Positions 7,839 through 16,168 of a DNA stretch of 22,241 bases are shown piece by piece. How positions within the stretch are numbered: the stretch's first letter is position 1; each line of letters starts with the position of its first letter. The stretch comes from JAFKKS01 sp039808325 (GTDB lineage: Bacteria; Pseudomonadota; Alphaproteobacteria; Rhizobiales; Xanthobacteraceae), in the NCBI GenBank assembly GCA_039808325.1, contig JBDHSU010000065.1, positions 1 to 22,241 on the forward strand, given 5' to 3'. Both the position numbers and the translations under genes were made by a program. Below the pieces are notes generated by a model. That model made no database searches, was not told the origin of the DNA, and worked only from the letters and a program-made list of their open reading frames with translations.

Positions 7839-7882
7839 TCATTCATAGTGAAAATTTGCATGACGATTATCACTCTGAATGA
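7839..7882. promoter_or_regulatory. Candidate operator: 13-bp inverted repeat between divergent genes
   Basis: TCATTCATAGTGA (7839-7851) and TCACTCTGAATGA (7870-7882) are inverted copies matching at 12 of 13 positions, separated by 18 bases, with arm starts 31 bases apart (about three helical turns). The site lies in the only gap between the XRE-cupin gene and the importer. A dimeric XRE regulator is the natural candidate binder. The right arm touches the first possible ATG of the permease. Confidence 0.6.
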
Positions 7883-8818
7883 ATGAAATCGATCTCTCCT
7901 CGAGTTGATGGCGTGGGCCATCATTCCTCGGATGGCCTGGCGATGCGCTCGACCGCTGATAGTTATTTGCGCCGCTTCGACTGGCGTCGTGCCGCTCTCG
8001 TCTCCGGCCTGCTTGCACCTGGATTGCTCGTGCTCGTCCTGGCTCTGCTAGTGCCGTTCGCGATGATGACGATGATGTCATTCGAGGACCGCTATCCGAA
8101 CGCCACCGCGATGACGCTCGCGCACTATGTGAGCTTTCTTCAGGATTCCTATTTTGTCGGGATCGCGGTGCGCACATTCCTCCTGGCGATCGTCGTCACC
8201 GCAATCACCGCCGTTCTCGGCTATCCGGTCGCATGGTACCTCGCCCGCAGCCATTCACGCTGGAAGCATATCGTCTTTGTCGGGGTGATCTCGCCGCTCC
8301 TTGTGAGCATCGTCGTGCGGACCATCGGCTGGACGATCATTCTGGGCAATGAAGGTCTGGTGAACAATCTTCTTCTAGGTATCGGGATCGTCGACGAGCC
8401 AATTCGCCTGATGGACAGCTTCTGGAGCGTGACGGTCGGCATGGTCCACGTGTTGCTCCCTTTCATGGTTCTCTCGATCGCGGCCGTCCTTGGCAAGATC
8501 GATCCGGCCTATGGCGAAGCCGCCTACACGCTCGGGGCTACCCCAATCCGCACATTCCTCAAGGTCACACTGCCGCTTTCGATTCAAGGCATCGCGGCGG
8601 GATCGGTGATCGTTTTTTGTCTTACGATCGGTTCGTACATCACGCCGATCTGGCTCGGGCGCGGGCACGTCACCGTGCTTGCGATCGCAATCTACGATCA
8701 GATGGTGACACTGGTCGACTGGCCCATGGGCGCGACGGCGTCGATGATCCTGACGCTGGGGACACTGGCGGTCCTTTTAACCTATGGCCTGGTCACACGC
8801 CGACTTGCGCAGCGATAG
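7883..8818 (+). CDS. ABC transporter permease, PotB-like
   Basis: A 311-residue inner-membrane permease of the spermidine/putrescine/opine import family. About six hydrophobic segments are visible (roughly 38-60, 95-117, 130-152, 182-204, 238-258, 285-303). The cytoplasmic EAA loop that docks on the ATPase is at 212-231 (EAAYTLGATPIRTFLKVTLP). The long N-terminal tail and the lack of a ribosome site at ATG 7883, which abuts the inverted repeat, make ATG 7943 (MRSTADSYLRRF) an equally good or better start, with a weak GGATGG site before it. It is the first gene of a four-gene importer operon; the second permease starts 11 bases after its stop. Confidence 0.9.
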   Translation: MKSISPRVDGVGHHSSDGLAMRSTADSYLRRFDWRRAALVSGLLAPGLLVLVLALLVPFAMMTMMSFEDRYPNATAMTLAHYVSFLQDSYFVGIAVRTFLLAIVVTAITAVLGYPVAWYLARSHSRWKHIVFVGVISPLLVSIVVRTIGWTIILGNEGLVNNLLLGIGIVDEPIRLMDSFWSVTVGMVHVLLPFMVLSIAAVLGKIDPAYGEAAYTLGATPIRTFLKVTLPLSIQGIAAGSVIVFCLTIGSYITPIWLGRGHVTVLAIAIYDQMVTLVDWPMGATASMILTLGTLAVLLTYGLVTRRLAQR

Positions 8819-8829
8819 GGGGGCATCCG

Positions 8830-9627
8830 GTGTCGTCGACGCATCATTCATCGGGCAGGCTGCTTTCGATCTATGTCGCGTTGATCGTTCTGTTCCTGGC
8901 GCTCCCCGTACTGATCGTCATTCCGTCGGCGTTCAGCAACGACGTGACGCTGGCGTTTCCTCCCCGCGGCATATCGCTGAAGTGGTTCGCCAACGTTTTC
9001 CGCTCGTCCGAATTCACCGATGCCTTCCTCGTCAGCGCGTCGGTTGCGACCCTCGCGGCCACCATCTCCATGGTCATCGGCACCCTGGCCGCAATCGCGC
9101 TGGTGCGCTATCGCCCCCCCGGGCGCGAGGCGTTTCTGCTGTTGTTTCTAACGCCGCTGATCTTTCCCGCGATCGTGCTCGCCGCCGCGCTGTCGATGGT
9201 GCTCGGCTCGCTGGGCCTGCTGCGCACCTTTACCGGGCTGGTGCTGGCGCATGTGCTGGTCACGCTGCCTTATGTGGTCAGGACGGTGGTCAGCACGCTG
9301 TCGGAGATCGACGTCGCGCTTGAAGAAGCGGCCTTCACGCTGGGCGCCAACCGCTGGCGCTCCTTCACCCACGTCACGCTTCCGCTGCTGCGGCCGGGGC
9401 TGCTCGCAGCCGCGACATTCGCTCTCATCATCTCGTTCGACGAGTTTACGATCTCGCTTTTCCTGGTCGGGCCAGGCCTCAAGACCCTGCCGCTGGAAAT
9501 CTACAACTACACCGACGCCAATATCGACCCGACCATCGCCGCCATCTCCACCATTCTTCTCTGCATCACCTTGGTCGGCATCGTCATGATCGAGAAGCTG
9601 GCCGGGCTCGGCAAGCAGTTCACCTGA
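8830..9627 (+). CDS. ABC transporter permease, PotC-like
   Basis: A 265-residue second permease of the polyamine/opine-type importer. Hydrophobic segments occur at about 12-34, 64-92, 102-128, 135-155, 190-214 and 235-254. The EAA loop is at 166-185 (EAAFTLGANRWRSFTHVTLP) and the family FDEFTISLFL segment at 203-212. The C-terminal IDPTIAAISTILL stretch is characteristic of PotC. I chose GTG 8830 because a purine-rich AGGGGGG (8817-8823) precedes it by 6 bases and the protein then begins just before the first membrane segment; upstream in-frame codons lie inside the first permease gene. It pairs with the preceding permease to form the membrane channel. Confidence 0.9.
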   Translation: MSSTHHSSGRLLSIYVALIVLFLALPVLIVIPSAFSNDVTLAFPPRGISLKWFANVFRSSEFTDAFLVSASVATLAATISMVIGTLAAIALVRYRPPGREAFLLLFLTPLIFPAIVLAAALSMVLGSLGLLRTFTGLVLAHVLVTLPYVVRTVVSTLSEIDVALEEAAFTLGANRWRSFTHVTLPLLRPGLLAAATFALIISFDEFTISLFLVGPGLKTLPLEIYNYTDANIDPTIAAISTILLCITLVGIVMIEKLAGLGKQFT

Positions 9628-9655
9628 GACCACAGGCACCGGGAGGGAAGCCGAC

Positions 9656-10756
9656 ATGCAAGACAATTTCAAGATCGTCGATGCGTTTGGAAAGGACATC
9701 GCCCGGCGCAGCCTTCTCAAGGGGCTTGTCGCGGCGGGCGCGGCCGGTTCGTCGTTCGTCTCCTTCGCGGAGGCGCTGGCGCAGGCAAGCGCTGAGGAGG
9801 TGGCGCAGATCACCGTCCTCTCGCAAGCGGGCCTGGTTCCAAAAATTCTCGAGAGCGTCGCCGCGCCGATGTTCAACAAGTCATATCCGAAGACCGAGGT
9901 GAAGCTCGAGATCGCCTCCAACGCCGTCGCCTATCCGAAGATGCTGGCGCAGCGCAACAATCCGGTGATCAGCGGCGCCATGGTCAACGACCTGTTCGCG
10001 CAGCGCGGCATCGACGACAAGATCTGGACGAAGTTCGACCCGGCGCTGGTGCCGAACGCAAGCAACGTCCCGTCGGAAATCATGACGCCCGGCGGTTTCG
10101 GCATCCCGTTCCACCTCACGCCGTTCGGCATCATGTACAACCCCGACAAGGTCGAAGCACCGAAGTCGTGGACCGATCTGTTCGATCCGAAATACAAGGG
10201 CCGCGTCTCCATGTGGGACGCTTATTACGACGCCTACATCATGGCGGCGGTCGCCACCGGAAAGGCGCCCGACGTCGAGGAGGGCATCAAGGCATGGGCC
10301 CCGCATAAGCAAAATATCGGCTCCTGGACGACCTCCGTGCCCGGCGAGCAGGACATGGTCCATCGTGGCGAAGTCTGGCTCGCTCCGCACTGGGGCGCTT
10401 GGGTCGAGCAGGCGCGCTCGCAGGGCAAGCGTGTCGCCTTTGCCATCCCGAAGGAAGGCGCGGTGCAGTGGACCGGTCACATGCAGGTCTGCTCCGGCTT
10501 TTCGCCGAAAGTGACCGAGCTCACGCAGCGCTACCTCAATACGTGGCTTTCCGACGAGTGCCAGCGTGCCTGGATCGAGCGCGGCTTCTTCTCGCCGGCG
10601 AGCAAAAGCGTGCAGATCCCCGAGTCCCTCAAGTCCAATCCCGCTCTCGTCTCGGCGGATTCGGCGATCAAGATTCTTGTTCGCCCGGACACGGTGAAAC
10701 TCGCGGCGGTCATGCCGAAGCTCAAAAGCTTGATCGACCGCACGTTGAAGAGTTGA
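9656..10756 (+). CDS. ABC transporter substrate-binding protein, PotD-like, twin-arginine signal
   Basis: A 366-residue periplasmic binding protein of the polyamine/iron/opine class (SBP_bac_6/8 type). The N-terminus has a twin-arginine motif (ARRSLLKG, Arg17-Arg18), a hydrophobic Ala/Gly stretch and a likely cleavage after an AEALA segment near residue 42, so it is probably exported folded. The body shows the class features: GIPFHLTPFGIMYNPDKV, then SWTDLFDPKYKGRVSM, and late HWGAWVEQARSQGKRVAF. ATG 9656 follows GGGAGG with good spacing. It is the third gene of the importer operon. The ligand is unknown: the family takes polyamines, gamma-aminobutyrate, opines, thiamine and Fe3+, and the neighbouring hyu genes point to a nitrogenous organic solute. 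Confidence 0.9.
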   Translation: MQDNFKIVDAFGKDIARRSLLKGLVAAGAAGSSFVSFAEALAQASAEEVAQITVLSQAGLVPKILESVAAPMFNKSYPKTEVKLEIASNAVAYPKMLAQRNNPVISGAMVNDLFAQRGIDDKIWTKFDPALVPNASNVPSEIMTPGGFGIPFHLTPFGIMYNPDKVEAPKSWTDLFDPKYKGRVSMWDAYYDAYIMAAVATGKAPDVEEGIKAWAPHKQNIGSWTTSVPGEQDMVHRGEVWLAPHWGAWVEQARSQGKRVAFAIPKEGAVQWTGHMQVCSGFSPKVTELTQRYLNTWLSDECQRAWIERGFFSPASKSVQIPESLKSNPALVSADSAIKILVRPDTVKLAAVMPKLKSLIDRTLKS

Positions 10757-10779
10757 AGTCGATTTCAGGCGCGTCCGAC

Positions 10780-11889
10780 ATGGCCGGTGCTGCGGTTGCC
10801 GTCACCCTGACCGGGGTGAGCAAGCATTACGGCGCCGTCCCGGCCGTGCGCGACGTCTCGTTCACGATCAACCCCGGCGAGATCGTGAGCCTGCTCGGCC
10901 CCTCGGGCTGCGGCAAGACGACGACGTTGCGGATGATCGCGGGCCTCGAGCGGCCCGACGGCGGCGAGATCCGCATCGGCGCCACGGTGGTCGACGACCT
11001 GCCTCCGTGGCGACGCAATATCGGCATGGTGTTCCAGAGCTACGCGCTCTTCCCGCACATGACCGTCGCGGAGAACGTGGCCTTCGGGCTGACCATGCGC
11101 GGGGTCGGCCGCGAACGCATCCGTGCCGAAGTGGCCGATGCGATGCGGCTCGTGCGCTTGACCGGATTGGAGGATCGTCGGCCGTCGCAGCTTTCGGGCG
11201 GCCAACGGCAGCGCGTCGCGCTTGCCCGGGCCATCGTCACGAAACCCTTGGTGCTGTTGCTCGACGAACCGCTTGGGGCGCTCGACAAGAAACTGCGCGA
11301 TCAGATGCAAGTGGAGATCAAACAGCTTCAGCGGACCGTCAACGTGACGACGGTGTTCGTGACGCACGATCAGGAGGAAGCGCTGACCCTGTCCGATCGC
11401 CTCGTCGTCATGGATGCCGGCAAGATCATTCAGATCGGCACACCGACCGAAGTCTACGAGCAACCGCAAAGCCGGTTCGTTTCCGATTTCATTGGCCTCA
11501 CCAACGCTATTAGTGCGCGCGTAACCGCCGTCGACGGTGAATGGACCACTGTCGCGACCCATTCCGGTGACAGCACAAAGGTCCGGACCTCACCAGGCAT
11601 CGGCGTTGGGGACACGGTCGAGCTCGTGATCCGGCCGGAGAAGATAACGCTCCATTCTCTGGACGCTAAGCCTGACGCACTTTTGCGAGGCATGATCGAA
11701 GGTGTCGTCTACACCGGGGCGATGACATACTGTCGCGTGAAAGTCGCGGGAGACACTGTAACCGTGATGGTTCCAAGCGAGGCGATGGCGCAGTTGTCGG
11801 GTTCATTGTCGGACGGTGCCGGTGTCGCCCTCGCGTGGAACACCGAACACGCAAAGATCTTCCCAGCGGCAAAACATGCGCACAACTGA
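10780..11889 (+). CDS. ABC transporter ATP-binding protein, PotA-like
   Basis: A 369-residue ATPase that powers the preceding permeases. Walker A is GPSGCGKTT (40-48), the signature LSGGQRQR (138-145), Walker B LLLDEP (159-164) and the switch His is 196 (THD). The C-terminal third (about 240-365) is the TOBE-type regulatory region of the PotA/UgpC group. It starts 23 bases after the binding-protein stop. ATG 10780 (MAGAAVAVTLTGVS) places the start just before the first beta strand; the ribosome site is weak and a TTG at 10753, overlapping the previous stop, is a less likely alternative. It is the last gene of the operon, and no clear hairpin terminator follows. Confidence 0.93.
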   Translation: MAGAAVAVTLTGVSKHYGAVPAVRDVSFTINPGEIVSLLGPSGCGKTTTLRMIAGLERPDGGEIRIGATVVDDLPPWRRNIGMVFQSYALFPHMTVAENVAFGLTMRGVGRERIRAEVADAMRLVRLTGLEDRRPSQLSGGQRQRVALARAIVTKPLVLLLDEPLGALDKKLRDQMQVEIKQLQRTVNVTTVFVTHDQEEALTLSDRLVVMDAGKIIQIGTPTEVYEQPQSRFVSDFIGLTNAISARVTAVDGEWTTVATHSGDSTKVRTSPGIGVGDTVELVIRPEKITLHSLDAKPDALLRGMIEGVVYTGAMTYCRVKVAGDTVTVMVPSEAMAQLSGSLSDGAGVALAWNTEHAKIFPAAKHAHN

Positions 11890-12038
11890 CAGTCGGTGCG
11901 ACCATACACCTACATAATAGGACGAGGCAGCAAGGGTTCGGCCTTTGCCCTTTGCCGCCTTAGCCGTCAGCCAGCCTTCGTTTTGCGAGTTGTTGCATTT
12001 ACTGATGGCCCGTCCGAAAGGGTCATCACCAGCAATAG

Positions 12039-12750
12039 TCAAAAAATGACGAGCACAGTGCTTATCCGAAGCCGCGATAGTGTCCGCTCGGGACTCGACT
12101 CGATGATTTGGACAGTGAAACGGCGCGCGTGCTTCGCGAAATTGATGCCGCCGCTCGACTGCGTCAGCGGGAGGCGGGCGAATTGAAGCCGACCGAGCCG
12201 ATTCTCAAGCATCGCGAGATAGCGTGAGACAATCGGCTTCGCGTAAGCGTTGATCACCGGGATAGTCGTGCGCTCGTACTCCTTTAGTTCGCGTATGACC
12301 TCGTGCGAAAGCGTGACGGAAACGGATGGCGCGACTTTCTCGAGGATGGCGCCGATCCGCTTCTCGTGTTCCGGATTGACGAAGGAATTGATCAGGAAGA
12401 CGGCGCATTGGCTCGGCTCCGTGTGCCAGCAGCTTGCGTACTGCCTCCATGACCTGCGTTTCGTCGAGGTCTTTCAGGGTCACGCCCGACGCAGGCGTGC
12501 GCTCGTCCGCTTCGAGCCGCTGAGGGCACGGCACGATCGGCTCGGGCAGATCGAGTTGAAGATCGCTGCCATCGTATCCCTTTTCCGTTGCGATCTCCGC
12601 GACGTCGCGAAAGACGCGCATGGTGATCAGCCCTGTCAAAGCCCCTTTGCGCACCAGGACGGCATTGATGACCAGCGTCGCGCCATGCACGAGCGCGGCC
12701 GCGTCCGCGATGCAATCGGTGGCCCGATCATTGAATGCCTGCTCCGCCAT
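12039..12750 (-). pseudogene. HyuA-family relic, truncated at both ends and frameshifted
   Basis: Two overlapping reading frames together cover roughly residues 60-260 of a HyuA protein. The first (from 12750) has ALVHGATLVINAVLVRKGAL and FRDVAEIATEKGY, matching the HGTT.VxNA..xRKG and FRDVLEIGR blocks of HyuA. Near 12415 the homology moves to the next frame: CAVFLINSFVNPEHEKRI, then ELKEYERTTIPVINAYAKP and LTQSSGGINF, matching 'HSF.NP.HE', 'EY.RT...V.NAYV.P' and 'QS.GG'. The N-terminal phosphate loop and everything after the SSGG block are missing. It differs greatly from the intact hyuA in this window, so it is the remains of another hyu locus and not a recent local duplicate. Confidence 0.85.
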
Positions 12751-12785
12751 GAATTGCGAGCCTACTGAGCGTAGCCTGGCTTGAC

Positions 12786-12941
12786 GGAAGCTTCACCGCA
12801 AATGCGGGATCAACGATGCGCTATCTCGAAAACCAGTTCGACCCGGCCATCGCGGCGGTCCGCATGCTGCAGCTCGTCGTCGCCGTGATCATCCTGGTCG
12901 TCATCGAGCGCATTTACCGGTCGCGGGGCCCGTCGGCAGCT
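12786..12941 (+). pseudogene. C-terminal relic of a PotC-like ABC permease
   Basis: In the frame through ATG 12816 the translation reads MRYLENQFDPAIAAV followed by a hydrophobic segment and IERIYRSRG. This is the standard ending of PotC-type permeases; the intact copy here has IYNYTDANIDPTIAAISTIL in the same place. Everything upstream of about 12780, roughly the first 85% of a permease, is gone. An ATG allows a small protein in principle, but a lone last transmembrane helix is more likely debris. It points away from the HyuA relic, whose broken 5' end is only a few dozen bases away. Confidence 0.65.
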
Positions 12942-12971
12942 CAGCGTCGCGTGGCCGAGAATTCGGCAATG

Positions 12972-14984
12972 CTACCGCCGGATGCACGCCTTCATGTGCC
13001 CTGGCCGCACCTCCTCAAGCGGCGGAACGATCCGCGCGCAATCGTCGACGGCAAGCGCGCAGCGCGTACGGAAAACACAACCGGACGGAGGGCTCACGGG
13101 ACTTGGAATTTCCCCCTTCAAGATAATCCGCTGGCGCTTCACCTTCGGATCGGGGATCGGAACACCTGAAAGCAGCGCCTCCGTGTAGGGATGTACGGGA
13201 TTGGCATAGAGTTCTTTCGCCGGCGCGATCTCCATGATCTTGCCGAGATACATGACGATCACGCGGTCACTCAAATACTCGACGACGCTGAGATCGTGCG
13301 CGATGAAAAGCAGCGTCAAGCCAAGTTCGTTCTTCAAGTCCTGAAGCAGGTTCACGACCTGCGCCTGGATGGAGACGTCGAGCGCGGAAACCGGCTCGTC
13401 CGCGACGATGAAAGTGGGGTCGACGGCAAGCGCACGCGCGATCCCGACACGCTGGCGCTGACCGCCGGAGAATTCGTGCGGATAGCGCTTCATATGGTCG
13501 GCCGACATGCCGACGCGCTCGAGCAGGTCGGCGACTTTGTCCTGCTGCTCGCGCCCTTCGGCAAGGCCGTGAATTTCCATCGCCTCGCCGATGGCGTCGC
13601 CAATCGTGATGCGCGGGTTGAGCGAGGAGAACGGATCCTGAAAAATGATCTGCATCTCCTTGCGAAGCTCTCTCTGCTTCGCCTTCGATGCCCGCGTGAT
13701 GTCTTGCCCCTTGTAGCGGATTTCACCACCTGTCGGCTCGACGAGGCGAAGAATGGCGCGCCCCGCCGTCGTCTTGCCGGAACCAGATTCTCCGACAAGC
13801 CCAACCACCTCGCCTTCTCCGATCGAGAACGAGATGTCCTGCACGGCTTTCACGTGCATGGTGACGCGCGAAAATACACCGCTGCGTATGGGGAAATAAG
13901 CGCGGAGTCCGTTCACCTCGATCAATGGCGGACGCGCCGAGCGTTCCGCCGCATGCGTCTGACGCACTTCCGCGGCGGACGGCACAGCTTCCGACGCAAG
14001 CTCGCCCCAGCGCCAGCATCGCGACATGTGACCGGCGCCCGTATCCTGCAGAGGCGGCGCCTCGCTCTTGCAGCGCTCGATGGCGAAGCGGCAGCGCGGC
14101 TCGAAAGCGCACCCTTTTGGCAACAACGCCGGATTGGGAACATTTCCGGGGATGGCACGCAGGCGTTCCTGGCTCTCGGCGGCCTTGTCCACGCGCGGCA
14201 CCGACTCGATCAGGCCGATCGTGTAGGGCATCCGTGGTTCGGAAAAGATATCGTCGACACTCGCTTCTTCGACGGTGCGCCCCGCATACATCACCAGAAC
14301 GCGATCCGCGACCTCGGCGACAACGCCGAGATCGTGCGTGATGAACAGCATGCTCATGCCGGTTTCGCGCTGAAGCTTCCGCATCAGGTCGAGAATTTGC
14401 GCCTGGATCGTGACATCGAGCGCCGTCGTCGGCTCGTCGGCGATCAGCAGCTTCGGCCCGCAAGATAGAGCCATCGCGATCATGGCCCGCTGCCGCATAC
14501 CGCCGGACATCTGGTGCGGGAAATTCTTCGCGCGGCGCGCAGGCTCAGGGATTCCGACGAGATCGAGCATTTCGATCGTCGCGCGCATGGCTTGAGCGCG
14601 CCCCTTACCCTGATGCAGCATGACCGTCTCGGCGATCTGGTCGCCGACGGTGAATACCGGATTGAGGCTCGTCATCGGCTCCTGGAAGATCATCGAGATG
14701 TCGTTGCCGCGAATGCGGCGCATCTCGCGCTCGCTTTTCGCAAGGAGATTCTCGCCGTTAAAAAGGATCGTTCCGCCGGCGATGCGCCCCGGCGGCTCCG
14801 CGATGAGACGCATGACAGACATGCTCATCACCGATTTTCCGGACCCGGATTCCCCGACCACGGCAAGCGTCTCGCCGCGATCGAGATGAAAGCTGACGCC
14901 ATCGACCGCCTTGATAGAACCAGTTTCCGTCTCGAAGTAAGTCTTGAGGTCGTTGACTTCCAGCAGCCGCTGCCCGCTCGCCAT
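12972..14984 (-). CDS. Fused dipeptide/oligopeptide ABC transporter ATP-binding protein (DppD-DppF type)
   Basis: A 670-residue protein with two complete ATPase domains in one chain, equal to DppD plus DppF. First domain: Walker A GESGSGKS (44-51), signature MSGGMRQR (159-166), Walker B LLIADEP (179-185), and a cysteine cluster (C292, C298, C305, C323) of the oligopeptide-transporter C-terminal domain. Second domain: GESGSGKT (398-405), FSGGQRQR (505-512), FIVADEP (525-531) and Cys 636, 642, 649, 667. I chose ATG 14984 because AGAGGA (14991-14996) lies 6 bases before it and the first beta strand follows at once; an upstream in-frame start at 15092 lacks support. It is divergent from the aminotransferase-permease operon, which contains a binding protein and two permeases but no ATPase, so it very probably powers that importer. 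Confidence 0.93.
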   Translation of the reverse strand: MASGQRLLEVNDLKTYFETETGSIKAVDGVSFHLDRGETLAVVGESGSGKSVMSMSVMRLIAEPPGRIAGGTILFNGENLLAKSEREMRRIRGNDISMIFQEPMTSLNPVFTVGDQIAETVMLHQGKGRAQAMRATIEMLDLVGIPEPARRAKNFPHQMSGGMRQRAMIAMALSCGPKLLIADEPTTALDVTIQAQILDLMRKLQRETGMSMLFITHDLGVVAEVADRVLVMYAGRTVEEASVDDIFSEPRMPYTIGLIESVPRVDKAAESQERLRAIPGNVPNPALLPKGCAFEPRCRFAIERCKSEAPPLQDTGAGHMSRCWRWGELASEAVPSAAEVRQTHAAERSARPPLIEVNGLRAYFPIRSGVFSRVTMHVKAVQDISFSIGEGEVVGLVGESGSGKTTAGRAILRLVEPTGGEIRYKGQDITRASKAKQRELRKEMQIIFQDPFSSLNPRITIGDAIGEAMEIHGLAEGREQQDKVADLLERVGMSADHMKRYPHEFSGGQRQRVGIARALAVDPTFIVADEPVSALDVSIQAQVVNLLQDLKNELGLTLLFIAHDLSVVEYLSDRVIVMYLGKIMEIAPAKELYANPVHPYTEALLSGVPIPDPKVKRQRIILKGEIPSPVSPPSGCVFRTRCALAVDDCARIVPPLEEVRPGHMKACIRR

Positions 14985-15235
14985 TCTTGATCCTCTTGTC
15001 ACCCGCGCAGCTTCACAGAAATCAAACGACATCGCATCAAAATAATCGGAACGCGGTCGGTTGCTTTTGCCGACAAACACCGGCGGTTGCAAACGCGCGC
15101 AACTCCGACCACGACATGCATTTTCTTCCGATGACGTAGGATAATTTATTCGTGGACAGCATGAAGAACATGGTGTTCGCTTGCGCGCTCGCGTTAAATG
15201 AGACGCGACGTATCATCGATTTTTCCTAGGGAACT

Positions 15236-16168
15236 ATGATGGCTCACGAACGCCCTCGACTGATTTTTTTCAACGACAAGAACGTCCCATACGATGATGC
15301 TCGCGTTCATGTGCTCACCACCGCCTTCAAATATGCGGCGACAATCTATGAAGGCATTCGCGCTTACCACAATGAGGATACGAACCAGCTCTACGTATTC
15401 CGCCTGAAGGAACATCTGGAGCGCCTCACGCATTCGGCAGCGATCGCACGAATTCCGCTTCCCTATTCCCCGGCGCAGATCGAGGACATTCTCCTCAAGC
15501 TCATCCGCGAAAACGAGCTCCGTCAGGACCTTCATATCCGGCTATCCGCCTATGTCGGCGAGGACGACGGCCGCCTGGATTCGGACGGACCGGTCGGCCT
15601 GACCATCGCGGCGATGCCGATGGGTCGTTATGACGCAATCGGCTCGAGCGAGGGATTGAAGGTCTGCGTCAGTTCCTGGCGGCGCATCGGCGACGAAGCG
15701 ATGCCGCCGCGGATCAAGACGGTCGGCAACTATCATAACAGCCGCCTGGCGCTTCTCGACGCTAGAGCCGCCGGCTTCCAGGACGCCATCCTGCTCGATC
15801 AGCGCGGCAAGGTGACCGAGGGTCCCGGCTACAACTTCTTCATGATCCGAAACGACAAGGTGCTCACGCCACCGGTCACCTACGGCATCCTCGAAGGCGT
15901 CACGCGCGACACGCTGATCCGGCTGTTTCCGCGCTTCCATGACATGGAAGTGATTGAGCGCGAGATCGACCGCACCGAACTTTATGTCGCGCAGGAAGCC
16001 TTCTTCTGCGGCAGCGGCAAGGAGGTCACGCCGATCGGCTCCTTCGACCATCGTCCTTTATCGAACGGTGCGATTGGTCCGCGGACGGAAGCGATCCGCA
16101 AGACCTATTTCGACGTCGCGAAGGGAAGACACAACGAATTTCGTGACTGGCTCACGCCGGTCTATTGA
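15236..16168 (+). CDS. Class IV aminotransferase, branched-chain aminotransferase-like
   Basis: A 310-residue PLP enzyme of fold type IV, the group of IlvE, D-amino acid transaminase and (R)-amine transaminases. The Schiff-base lysine is Lys161 in PPRIKTVGNYHNSRLAL. Other family landmarks are YEGIRAY (38-44), FRLKEHLERL (55-64), the glutamate that contacts the PLP pyridine nitrogen, Glu195, in TEGPGYNFF, and ILEGVTRDTL (218-227). The loop EGPGYN and the CGSGKEVTPI segment (258-267) differ from the EGSGEN and TGTAAEVTPI typical of IlvE, so a substrate other than Val/Leu/Ile is possible. Start ATG 15236 follows TAGGGAAC closely; the second ATG at 15239 is an alternative. It heads a five-gene plus-strand operon, with the peptide-type binding protein 31 bases downstream. 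Confidence 0.88.
   Translation: MMAHERPRLIFFNDKNVPYDDARVHVLTTAFKYAATIYEGIRAYHNEDTNQLYVFRLKEHLERLTHSAAIARIPLPYSPAQIEDILLKLIRENELRQDLHIRLSAYVGEDDGRLDSDGPVGLTIAAMPMGRYDAIGSSEGLKVCVSSWRRIGDEAMPPRIKTVGNYHNSRLALLDARAAGFQDAILLDQRGKVTEGPGYNFFMIRNDKVLTPPVTYGILEGVTRDTLIRLFPRFHDMEVIEREIDRTELYVAQEAFFCGSGKEVTPIGSFDHRPLSNGAIGPRTEAIRKTYFDVAKGRHNEFRDWLTPVY

Noticed and set aside
8617..8829. N-terminal extension of the second permease
   Set aside because: It reads through the first permease gene in another frame; GTG 8830 with its purine-rich site gives a normal PotC-length protein.
10399..10779. N-terminal extension of the importer ATPase overlapping the binding-protein gene
   Set aside because: The extra 127 residues are an out-of-frame reading of the binding protein; the ATPase fold starts only after ATG 10780.
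12942..13169. Continuation of the permease relic frame into the fused ATPase gene
   Set aside because: Beyond about 12941 the translation no longer resembles a permease and runs antisense to the intact ATPase C-terminus.
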